A model generated the notes under the pieces. It was not told where the DNA came from. It saw only the letters and a program-made list of their open reading frames with translations, and ran no database searches. Below, piece after piece: positions 42,834 to 54,300 of a DNA stretch of 64,000 nt; the stretch's first letter is position 1, and each line of letters begins with the position of its first letter. The position numbers were made by a program, and so were the translations under genes. The DNA lies in assembly GCA_964017045.1 (NCBI GenBank), contig OZ024808.1:4791284-4855283 (forward strand), in the 5' to 3' direction. The DNA comes from Omphiscola glabra (Eukaryota > Mollusca > Gastropoda > Lymnaeidae).

Positions 42834-43394
42834 TTTCACCATCATACACTCTCTAAACCAAATTTAATGTCACGCGTTTCGACATTGAGCATGCGTACTA
42901 ACTAAACATGTCCTTACAAACAATGGAACACATCGTGTGCACGTAGTTCAAACGACCTTGAACTGTCGCCAGCTCACTCAGACAACTTTGTGACGTATTC
43001 TTGTGTCTGGCAAGGGTTGCATTTTATCGTCTTGAAAGTAACACTATTTGTTGAACCAATTGTTTCGAATATAGAACTTTCACACCAGAAGCGTAGCTAG
43101 AATGTTTGGAGCCCATGTACAAGATTAATTTTACATGCTAGCACGTGACTGTTATCACACCGTAATAACATTTTTATTTCCCCCACAAACCACACTTATA
43201 TTAAACGGTTTCCATCTTTCATGTTACTGTGATGACTCCCATTATGTCATAGAATAAATAAGCACATCATGGAGGTCTATAGGTTTTTATTTTTGAAAGA
43301 TCGCGCCATTAGTTAAAAGTTGAGTAAGATCTGCTGATTTCAATGAGTCCAGCCACAGATGAAGAGTTAAGAAATACATTCTTGTTAAGTGGGG
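42834..43394. other. Intergenic, nothing certain
   Basis: Somewhat CpG-richer stretch at 42870-43020 containing GTGACGTA; could hold the MRRF promoter, but no transcript feature supports this. Confidence 0.3.
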
Positions 43395-43943
43395 TTGTGC
43401 CGCCTCGTGTGATGAGTTAAGAACTACATTCATATTAAGTGGAGCTGTGCAGCCTCAGGTAGTGAGATGAGAACAACATTTCTGTTAAGTGGGATAGTGC
43501 AGCCTCAGGTGAAGAGTTGAGAACCACATTCCTGTTAAGTGGGATAGTGCAGCCTCAGGTGAAGAGTTGAGAACCACATTCCTGTTAAGTGGGATAGTGC
43601 AGCCTCAGGTGAAGAGTTGAGAACCACATTCCTGTTAAGTGGGATAGTGCAGCCTAAGGTGAAGAGTTGAGAACCACATTCCTGTTAAGTGGGATAGTGC
43701 AGCCTCAGGTGAAGAGTTGAGAACCACATTCCTGTTAAGTGGGATAGTGCAGCCTCAGGTGAAGAGTTGAGAACCACATTCCTGTTAAGTGGGATAGTGC
43801 AGCCTCAGGTGAAGAGTTGAGAACCACATTCCTGTTAAGTGGGATAGTGCAGCCTCAGGTGAAGAGTTGAGAACCACATTCCTGTTAAGTGGGATAGTGC
43901 AGCCTCAGGTGAAGAGTTGAGAACCACATTCCTGTTAAGTGGG
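43395..43943. repeat. 50-bp minisatellite, about 11 copies
   Basis: GTGAAGAGTTGAGAACCACA, TTCCTGTTAAGTGGGATAGT, GCAGCCTCAG; left-hand copies diverged, right-hand copies near identical. Confidence 0.96.
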
Positions 43944-44775
43944 GCTTGTGATGGAAAGTACACATGTCTTGTGCACAAAAACGCCAGCACTACTGTTCAT
44001 GTGGCAATTGGAAAACGACAACACCTGAAGTGGACCAGCACTGAAACTAGCTCCCATTGAGCCAGGGGAGTCTATCCCTCCTGTGTAGACGCCCCTGCAT
44101 TGGGCTATTCATGTTAAAACATGGAGCCTGATCAAAGTATACTATATAACATAATTATACCTAGGCATAAACCAAAATACGTTTTTAAAATAACTGCTAA
44201 CGGATTCGTATGGGTTCCTTTCATTAACGCCCTTTCTGTTACTAACGCCATGTCTGTCACTAACGCCATTTCTGTCAGCGACTAAAGATTAGTAGAGTGG
44301 ATTTTAAATTTTACAAAATGGCAATACGCAAAATATTGTATTAATCACAGTGGCACTGTGATTAGTGGCGGGTCCAAAACTAACAGGCAGCGCCCTAAAC
44401 AGGATATTTACAAGTGTAGAGTGGGCGCCGTATTTGATCATGCACTTTTCTCGGGTAGCTTGCTGTACAGTGGACCAACAAGAACAATGAATAATATTTG
44501 TTTTAAAAAATCGCCTTTCGAAGTTTCAAATCTTGTGCGGATTCCATAGGCAAACCCCTCCTATGGAACACCACCCACATCCACGAACCGAGCCCCTACC
44601 CTTTGAATTTCTTTCTGCAAGAAGATGTTTTTATTTAATAAAATAATAATAGGTAAAGTAAATAATGTTATCTTAAAAAGAACCATTTCATATCATCTTC
44701 AGAACAGTGATATCTACAGTCAAGACCACCGTTCGATCAACTGAGACTCCACGTAGTTCTTAATCCCGTTATAGC

Positions 44776-44958
44776 TATAATCATGGACGTCATTGCAGTT
44801 TTTATTTTCAGGGGGGGGGGGGGAGCAAAACCAAAACTTAGTCGGCTTGCTAAGTTATTTATTACTGGAGGCGCCACAGTACAAATAAAATCTGCAAATT
44901 CAAGGGGGGGGGGGTAAATGCCCCACCTTCCCCTACCCATATGACGTCCTTGGCTATA
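44776..44958. mobile_element. MITE with GGACGTCAT inverted ends
   Basis: Ends TATAATCATGGACGTCAT and ATGACGTCCTTGGCTATA are imperfect inverses. The 183-bp element lies between two 41-bp direct copies of CAACTGAGACTCCACGTAGT...TATAGCTATA (44738 and 44972). Confidence 0.55.
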
Positions 44959-45334
44959 ATTATTTGTTAAATCAACTGAGACTCCACGTAGTTCTTAATG
45001 AAGTTATAGCTATATTTTTTTTCGATTAACATTTGGTAATTACATTTCGTGGCGTCTTGACAATGGTGTAAGCTCTGTAAGTAAGATCCTGTTGACACAT
45101 TGTTGGTGTGTCACATACCTTTAAACATTTTGTATGTTTGTATATTGTATGTTTCTGTTGTTTTGATGAGGTACAACATTATTGGTTGGCCAAGAAGAAA
45201 GAGAAAGTTGTGGTGTCGAGAGTAGGTGGTGTGTGGATGACGTCATTTAAAAAAATATTCTGAAGGCGTGACGTCATTTAGCACAAAATTAGGAGTCTTA
45301 ACAAATATTGAGCATATATGATATAAAAAAAGTT

Positions 45335-45462
45335 GGTACAGGAGTGCCATGTGGCTGGCGAGATGTCATATGTAACCTTGGTACAGGAGTGGAGTGTAGC
45401 TGGTGTGATGTCATATATAACCTGGGTACAGGAGTGGCGTGTAGCTGGTGTGATGTCATATA
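45335..45462. repeat. 44-bp tandem repeat, 3 copies
   Basis: GGTACAGGAGTGGCGTGTAG, CTGGTGTGATGTCATATATA. Confidence 0.9.
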
Positions 45463-47115
45463 ATGTTATAAAAGGAGTAATTGCAAAAAGATAAAAGTAT
45501 TAAAAATATATTTACGGTCATCCCCCATGTCTCAAGAAAGAATGAATTCATTGGCAAATTTGTCTATAGAAAATAATATCGCAAATAATATAAATATAGA
45601 AAAAGGGGGTGGGGTGGGATAAGATGGGCCGTCCGACTTTGGAGGCACTTTTTTCTATACATAAATTGACATAATTTGCGGCAATCAGCAGAGTTTTTTT
45701 GAAAATGGGGACGCGTTGGGGGCGGCTAAAACCTTGAATTGGAAATCTTGATAAACATTTAAAAAGTATATACATTGTTATTGAGTAGTACGCCCCTTCC
45801 CAGTTATAAAATTAACACATTTAAAGAAAACACAAACGCTTTCGATATAATAATTGATGAAATGTGCACTGTTTGTATGCGACCGTTAAATTTTTCATTT
45901 AAAAAATATATATCACTTTTTTTAAATTTCCATCATATAATTCAAAATGTATAATTATGCTAATAAAAATATTTTTAAAGCCTAATACAATCATAGCGAT
46001 ATTTCATTGATCCACTAATTGTAATCGGTTAAAGGCACCAGATACTATTCTTTTTAAAACTGTTTAAAAATGACAATTCAATCGTTTTTTAATTTAAAAA
46101 AATAATAATCGTAATATTGTTGTACACATTTTGCTCCGGGGGGCGGGGGAGCACTTGACTTTCCCCGGGGGCAGTGCCCCCTCCCGGAGAGATGGCTGAA
46201 AGAAACCCTGCTTCAGATGTAGGCCTAATGATTTCAGCTAAGCCCCATTTTTAAACAGACCGAATATTTAAATATATATATAAATATAAGGAATATTTCT
46301 GTATATAGAGAAGATAGAAAATTTCTTTTTCTTGATTCTCTAATAATGGGGAAACACCTGTTGAAAACAGTATTGCTTTGTCACTGTGTTCTAAATTTGT
46401 TTTAATTTGTGTTTAGTCATTCCTTTTCAGCCTAAAAGCCAACTTTGCAATTTATGTTGGTTTTTGGTGTTTATACTTAATTTATAGATTATTAGACAAC
46501 TTTAACAGGGGAGAGCACTTCAAATTTATTAATAAAAATATTTTCACCAATTCATCTGGTAATCATATCTAGAATCTTAATTTGTATAACTTAAAAGAAA
46601 TACAATTATTGGTAATTGCCCAAAATTTATTTTGCAATCTCGCATAGAAAATAAAATTACAATAAATGCTCATTGATTTTAGTAATAACTGCGTCCGTAG
46701 CCTAAACTGGTAATAGACAAGTTTGAAGTAGTTCTCTTCAATTTCAACTCGCACTGGCTGCTGGATCTACCTCTACCGTACTCTAAGCCTGGCTCAAGGT
46801 AGCGGCAACTCGAGCAGTTGCCCTGGATGCCATGTGCTCAGGGCGCCATTAATGATCTGCCAAAATAGGAAAATTCGTGGGCGCCATGGAGAAAAATGGA
46901 AAGTGCAATAAAAAGATTTGTGATCTAAAAAGGCTAGAAAAATACTGCCATCCCTGTCGCTAGGCTAATACTAATAATTACTAATACTAATAATAGACTA
47001 ATAGTAATTGATCAGTGTTCATACTGCTCACGATAGGCTAATTGTTAATAATACAAGTGAAGAAAAATAATTTTGGCTAACCCTAAAGCCAAAGCAGACA
47101 TGACTTCATTTACGT
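45463..47115. other. Intergenic AT-rich DNA, nothing certain
   Basis: No gene recognised. Near 46790 and 47340 are GC-richer blocks with GGGCCGGCCC-type sequence that may be old hAT ends. Confidence 0.4.
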
Positions 47116-47311
47116 CAGTGGTTCTCAACCTGTGGGTCGCGACCCTTTGGGTGTCGAACGACCCTTTCACAGGGGTCGCCTAAGACCATTGTAAAACACA
47201 TATACTCTACAGTTATGAAGTAGCAACAAAAATAATTTTGTGGTTGGGGGTTGCCACAACATGAGGAACTGTATCAAAGGGTCGCAGCGTTAGGAATGTT
47301 GAGAACCACAG
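47116..47311. mobile_element. SPIN-like hAT MITE, copy 2
   Basis: 196 bp beginning CAGTGGTTCTCAACCTGTGG and ending GTTGAGAACCACAG, with inner ACGACCCTTTCACAGGGGTC, GCCTAAGACCATTG, ACAGTTATGAAGTAGCAACA and ACAACATGAGGAACTGTATC. The 8-bp flanks ATTTACGT and ATTTACAT are a 7/8 target duplication. Confidence 0.9.
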
Positions 47312-47319
47312 ATTTACAT

Positions 47320-48105
47320 TATTGTGATTATTAAGCTTGCCCGGGGTGCCAAAGTTAAGTTTGCCCGGGACGCCTTCAACCTTTGGGCCGGCCCTGCTCT
47401 ACCTGTCTACCTTCATGAGTACTGTCTACGCTCTCATTCAGTCTCAGACTTATAAATATGATTCTTTCTCCTTTGGCTACCAAATATTCAGGTCATATAA
47501 TAATATGATTGTCATTGTGTCTTTGTTGTATTGCCATTGCTGGATTGCCTCAGCATTTTAGTTAGGTCGGTGATGGGGAAGACCCGCCCAATGCATAATT
47601 TATTATGGGTATTACACAATGTGTCCTAGGTGTAATTTGCTATGGGTGGAACGCAATGCTTCCACCAGTTTTATTACTACTGGTACTGCGCAGTGCAGTT
47701 TCAGACATTTATCAGATACTTCGATAGATTTAATAAAATTGAATTATAATCTGGTGACAACGGCGTGTTGTCGGCAAGAGGGTGGAGATAGGAAATGTTG
47801 GTTTTGTACGCATTTGCATTGCCACAATAACAAATTGAGCTCTGAGAAGCCACAATTATTTATAGGGCTCTACTCACCCAATCCAGTATCTTTGTTTTAG
47901 TTATTACTTCCTTGCTTATGCTTAGGTCTAGGAGTTAAGGACTTATCATATATTATATTTTGTAGGGTGAAAAGTGTTGTATCAAAAGTTTACTTCTCCA
48001 TCTTCTCATGAGTCGAACTTAAAGTAATTAACTAGTTTAAATTTAAAATTTAAGGTTAAGTCATATTTAATTATTTGTCTTTTAATAAAATATTTTTTTC
48101 CCCAG
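47320..48105. other. Region upstream of MRRF coding exon 1
   Basis: Intergenic or 5' intron. A 93-codon plus ORF at 47619 shows no family features. The 5' UTR exon of MRRF may lie here or further left. Confidence 0.4.
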
Positions 48106-48131
48106 CATATAGAGTTCTGAGGAGCACAAGT

Positions 48132-48378
48132 ATGAGCCTAATTAGATCTTACCTCACAAATGTCAATGTATTTACCAGACTCATGAGAGCATCTCAGTAC
48201 AATGTATATCAGATGTCACAATACCATGATACATTTGGCATCATTTCACCTGAAAGGCTTCAGCTATCATATAAGCCACAATTACCAAAATTCAACCACT
48301 CAGGGACGACCATATTGCAGCCCACTTCCATGACATGGTGTGTGTGTCGAACATATGCTAAAAAAGGCAAAGATAAGG
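48132..48378 (+). CDS. MRRF: MRRF coding exon 1 (targeting peptide)
   Basis: The exon begins at acceptor TTTTTTCCCCAG (exon from 48106), so a further 5' exon exists upstream. The ATG at 48132 is the first in a frame leading to [20 protein letters not shown] and, at the end, [10 protein letters not shown], the usual end of the presequence before the RRF fold. An upstream ATG at 48075 lies in the intron. Donor GTGAGC follows 48378, one base into a Gly codon. Confidence 0.85.
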
Positions 48379-51300
48379 GTGAGCTCTTTATTGACATGAA
48401 AATATTCAAGGAAAAATTAGTTCAAGTGAACCTAATAATATTATATTTGTCTTTATCATTATAATTGGTAATAGTTGTATATAGTGCGGTATCCCAGCCT
48501 AGGGCTGGGCTCACCAAGCTGTACATACATTTTAACAAACATAATCATGAACTTAAAAATTAGCATACATTAATTAAATAAAACAAAACAAATGTGTATT
48601 AAATTGTAATAATTACAGATTTCTGGGCACATTTGCCATTTTATTGCAAATAAAGGAAACATATTTTAAAGTAATGATTTTTCTCAATTACTTTACAATA
48701 CTTGAAATATGAAACCAACACGATGATAATCTTGATAATGACTATCAGGAGGCAAAGTACACAGGAAAATGACCTTGACCCCAGAGCAGCTAGAGGGATT
48801 AGTTGACATGGAGAAGGTGAGGCAAGACTTCACCCATGTTTTAGATGACCTTAAAGAACAGTTCATCCATCAGATAACTGTCAGGACATCACAAGGTGAT
48901 CGCTAATTAATTTTGTCATTTACTCGTCTATATAAACAATATACAAATGTTTACCACAGTTGTTCATCTGAAATTGAAGGGCTGATGTAACTTAATGTAA
49001 GAAGTTAGTCCCAAATGATATAAATATCAAACCTTTAAATGTAGAGTTTCATCACACACTCAATCTTATCTCTAGGAGTTTTTGACAACCTTGTGATTAA
49101 AACACCAGAAGGCAACTTTCCCTTGATACAGCTGGGCCAGGTTGTGCAGAAATCTCCACAACTTTTGACCATTGACCTCACCACTAGTCCACAGGTAGAC
49201 TATAATATCATAATGTGGTTTAAGAACTGAGGCATGATAAATTGAATTTTGTGATGTATATCAGTAGCAAAGTCAAGGTTAAATAACTTTAATGGCATCT
49301 CGAATGTCAAGTGATAAATAACTTTAATGGCATCTCGGATGTTAAGTGATAAATAACTTTAATGGCATCTCGGATGTCAAGTGATAAATAACTTTAATGG
49401 CATCTCGGATGTTAAGTAATAAATAACTTTAATGGCATCTCGGATGTTAAGTGATAAATAACTTTAATGGCATCTCGGATGTCAAGTGATAAATAACTTT
49501 AATGGCATCTCGGATGTCAAGTGATAAATAACTTTAATGGCATCTCGGATGTCAAGTGATAAATAATTTTAATGGCATCTCGGATGTCAAGTGATAAATA
49601 ACTTTAATGGCATCTCGGATGTCAAGTGATAAATAACTTTAATGGCATCTCGGATGTCAAGTGATAAATAAAGTGAGGTTACAATTGAAACTTTTTCATG
49701 AAGAACTTCCAATAATTGCCATCAATATACTTTCTTATTCTTTAATACATTTTAAAAATCCAATTTCCCACTTTGTTGTTTTTTAAATGATCTATTCATC
49801 CTGTTAGCTTCTTCTTCTTTCGCCTTTTTCGTCCTCGAGGAACAGCAGCCGATCTTCATCGACGACTGTGTTTAGGACATAGGCCGCCTACAAGAGCCCT
49901 CCAGGCATCACGATCCTGAGCCAATCTCTCCAGCCTCACCCAAGTGTGGCCACGTTTCTTGGTATCCGCCTCCACTTCACGGCGCCAAGTGTTCCTCGGC
50001 CTGCCTCTTTTCCGTTTTCCTTGAGGGTTCCAGTTCAAGGCTTGTCTAGTTATGCTGGAGGCAGGTTTCCTGAGCGTATGGCCAATCCATCTCCATCTTC
50101 TCTGGAGGATCTCTTGTTCTACCGGTTCTTGCTTTGTCCGCTGCCACAGTTTCTGGTTGCTGATTCTGTCGGGCCAGTGAATCCCGAGAATCCTTCTTAA
50201 GCAGTTGTTGATGAAGGACTGGATTCTCTTCATATTCCCAGCAGTGGTTCTCCATGTTTCTGCACCATACAGTAGAACCGGTTTTACCATGGTGTTGAAG
50301 GTTCTGATCTTCAGTTTGGTATTTAGGTGTTTGGAGGCCCAGACATTCTTGAGCTTTTGGAAGGCTGCCCGTGCCTTTCCTACCCTTTTTTTGATGTCAG
50401 CATCTGTCCCACCTTGCTTGTCCACGATGCTGCCAAGGTAGACAAAGCTCTCTACCTCTTCGATCGCTTCCTCTTTGAGCCTGATGGGTGCTGTATTGGT
50501 AGAGGCATTGACCTTGAGGACCTTGCTCTTCCCCTTGTGAATATTAAGACCAATACGTGCAGAAGTGTCTGCAATAATTCTGGTCTTCTCCTGCATCTGT
50601 TGTTGGGTATGGGAGAGAAGGGCAAGATCGTCAGCAAAATCGAGGTCATCAAGCTGGTCCCACAAGGTCCATTGAATACCATTCCGCTTCTGCTGTGTGG
50701 AAGTTTTCATCACCCAGTCAATGGCCAATAGGAACAGGAAAGGCGAAAGCCAACATCCCTGCCTCACACCGGTCTTCACCTGGAAAGCATCCGTCACCTG
50801 TTGTCCGTGGACCACTCGGCAGGTCATCCCCTCGTAAGAGTTTCTGATCAATTCCGTGATTTTCCGCGGGACTTCATAATGTCTCAACAGTCTCCAGAGG
50901 GTTTGCCTATCCACACTGTCATAGGCTTTCTCGTAGTCAACGAAGTTGATGTAGAGGGGTGAGTTCCATTCCAGGGATTGCTCTAGGATGATGTGCAGTG
51001 TTGCAATTTGGTCAGTACAGGATCTGTTGGTCCGGAAGCCAGCCTGTTGGTCGCACAGCAGGGGGTCAACAGCTTCTTTCATTCTGTTGAGTAGTACACG
51101 GTTGAAAACCTTGCCTGGGATGGAGCAGGAGCTTAAGTCCCCCTTTTTGGGGATTTTAATGAGGTATCCCTCCTTCCACTCAGAAGGTACCTGTTCCTCC
51201 TCCCAGATCTTCAAGAACAGTGGGTGTAGCATCTCTACACTGGTGTGCACATCAGCCTTCAGTGCCTCTGCTGGGATGCCATCCGGTCCTGCAGCCTTGC

Positions 51301-54300
51301 CATTTTTAAGTTGTTTGATGGCAATACGGATCTCTTCTTTGGTGGGTGCGTTGCAGTCAATAGCCAGGTCACTGTCAGCTGGGTGAATATCTGGTGGGTT
51401 ACTTGGCTCTGGCCTGTTTAGAAGTTCCTCGAAGTGTTCTTTCCATCTGCCTCTCTGTTGCTCCTCATTTGGTATGCTCTTACCATCTTTGTCCTTCACT
51501 GGTCTCTCTGGCTTCCTGAACTTTCCAGACAACTTCTTGATGGTAGCGAACAATTCCCGCATATTCCCTTGGTAGGCTGCTTCTTCCGCTTCTTTGGCAA
51601 GCATGTCTACAAAGTTCCTTTTGTCCATCTTAGCGCTTTTCTTTACTTTCTTATTTGCCTCTGAGTACTCCTTTTGGAACCTAACTTTCTGCGCTCGTGT
51701 ACGGCTTTTGTTAATTTCTGCCTTCTTCCCTTTTCTCTCTGCTATCACTTTCAATGTATCTGCTGTTATCCATTCTTTGTGTGTATGTTTCCTGTTTCCC
51801 AACACTTCCTGACATGTTGATTTGACTGCTTTATTTACTCCCTGCCACTTTCCATCGATCGTCTCGTCTCCTAGCAGTTCCTGTAGGACTTGGAACTTGT
51901 TAGACAGAGTGATCCTGAACTCTTCCTGTTTGGCCTTATCTTTCAAGAGGGGGGTGTTGTAGAGCAAGCTATATGGTGTCTTTTCCGTTTTAGTCTCAGC
52001 CGGGCCACTAGAAGATGGTGGTCTGAGGCAACGTCAGCTCCTCTTCTGACATGTACATCTTGGAGAGATCGCCTGAATTTTTTCCCAATACACACATGGT
52101 CTATTTGGTTCATCGTTTGGAGGTCCGGTGAAACCCATGTGGCCTTGTGTATCCTCCTGTGTTGGAATAAGCTCCCGCCTATGACTAGATTTGTTGTGGC
52201 ACATAGGTCATCAAATATTTCTCCGTTATCATTCATTTCTCCTATCCCCTTTCGCCCCATGGCTTCTTCTTAGCCCGTGTTGTCACTGCCGATCTTGGCA
52301 TTGAGTTCTCCCATGAGGATGACAATGTTTCACCTAGGGTGACCCTGGGTAATGGTAAGCAATCTGTTATAGAATTCATCTTTGTCTACCTCCTCACTTT
52401 CGTTTGTTGGTGCGTAGCACTGGATAACATCCAAATTGAATCTGTGTTTTTTGGTCCGAAAGGTTGCTGTGAGTATTCTAGGCCCATGTGCCTCCCATCC
52501 AATGAGTGCTCCTTGGGCTGCCCTGGATATCATCAGGGCCACGCCCAGAGTGTGCGGTGCATCGTCACCCTCGTGCCCTGAGAATAACAGCATCTCTCCT
52601 GAGGCTAGTCTCTTCTGTCCGCACCCGATCCATCTTGCCTCGCTGATTCCTAGTATGGCGAGGTTATAGTTCCTCATCTCAGCGGCTACTTGTGCAGTCT
52701 TTCCTGTCTCATACATGGTGCGTACATTCCATGTTCCAATGGCGGTGGTGGTCCTGGTGGAGATGATGGTCGTCGGCCTAATAGTTTCCAGATTCTGGCT
52801 TTCTCTACTTGGCGTCATGCATTCCGCGGCTGGGAATCTATCTTCTCCCAGGACCGTTAAGTCTTTTGTTGCTCTTGTCTGCGTTTTTGTAACAAAGAGT
52901 TTTTACGCAGAAGAGTTGTTAGCCCTGCGCACAACTGTCTGGGGAGATGCCCCTCGCAACTCTCCGGAGAGCTGCCCTTAATTTTGGGAAGGGTACCCTA
53001 GCCTTTGTGGTTTCATCCACTCCCTGCAAGGCAACAGGCTCTGATTTTGGTCCACCCTGGGTATTTGATTTCCCCAGTACCTACCATATCTGGTGGGCAT
53101 TCCCCTATCCGCCACCTGGGGAGGCGCTCGATGGGAGATCAGAAACTCCACACGTCCTGTTATAGACACTATCAAAAAATAAATAATTACCCAGGCAACA
53201 ACCAGATTTGATAATTTTATTTCATTATTATTGGTGTGACTTGGGTATATTCTTGTGCTCAGTATATCAGTCACGTGAAGGAGGCGCTTGCAGGCTCAGG
53301 CATGAACATAAACCCTCAACAGGATGGAACAAGTCTGTTCATACCTATACCCAAGTAAGTAACTTATCTAACATATCAGTTGTATGATCTTTTAACTCAG
53401 TGGAGTGGCAAATTCAAGTGTGGGGAGAGCAATTGGAAACTTTACAATGTTCTTGGCATTCCTTTTATTATGAATGCCATTCTTTGTGAGCATTCCTTTT
53501 ATTATGAATACCATTCTGTGTGTCATTGCAGAACAATGGCTCCAGCTGTAAATCTAGGTCACTAACATGGACACGAGTTACAGATAGTGTTTCACAATAT
53601 CTTTCTTAGAATGTATTTCTTAGTTTTCCATTATAGTCTTTAAAAAGAAAAAAAAATATGTTAATTTCTCTGTTTGTTAGATGAAAAATGACACAGATTT
53701 AAGGGACGGGCGTGTGAGGAGGGACTTCTGGTCTAGCTTAACATTGAATTTATAGACAGGGCTATTTGGTTATCAAAACATTTTAATTCAGGAAATACAT
53801 CTTAATTAACAATAAAACTTAAATGAAATAATTCTGGCCGTTTCAAATACTAAGATTAATGATTGGAACTACTTAAAATAAATAAAATACTTTGCTTGTA
53901 ATGTAAAAAAAATTTTATGAAAAAAATCAAAATTTTTGTCATGCCATCACTATGATACCTTCTTTCCTTGCGGTGGCAAGTTGTAAATTGCTGTGTTATA
54001 GAATACAAGCTCTGATTAGAATACAAGCTCTGACAACCTGAAGATCAGAATTAAATGATATCAGGATATTCAAGTTTTATAGTTGACTTAGAATCAGGAA
54101 TCTAGGATAATCCTTGTGCAGCATCTGGGAACCACTTTTAGACATTTATTTTCACATTTTTTTTGCTCCAAATTTTTACAGAAATTCTAATTTTGATTTA
54201 GGGACGTGGGTAAGTGCCCTTACCTACTAATCATTTATAATTTAATGTCTACTTAAGAGTCACCAGGGAACATCGAGAGACGTTAGCCAAGAATGCAAAG

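Larger units (their letters stand above)
49807..53154 (-). mobile_element. Near full-length RTE-like non-LTR retrotransposon, antisense in MRRF intron 3
   Basis: Minus strand: about 330-bp 5' region, AP endonuclease, reverse transcriptase, short 3' end ending in GAAGAAGAAG. Both ends are flanked by TCCTGTTA (49799-49806 and 53155-53162), an 8-bp target duplication that fixes the boundaries. RTE-like clade is inferred from the single EN-RT ORF and short tandem tail. Broken by stops and frameshifts, so inactive. Confidence 0.92.

Noticed and set aside
46780..47400. A larger hAT element enclosing SPIN copy 2
   Set aside because: GC-rich blocks on both sides look related, but no convincing inverted ends or target duplication could be aligned.
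47619..47900. 93-codon ORF upstream of MRRF as a gene or first exon
   Set aside because: No homology, no donor in suitable phase, AT-rich intergenic context.
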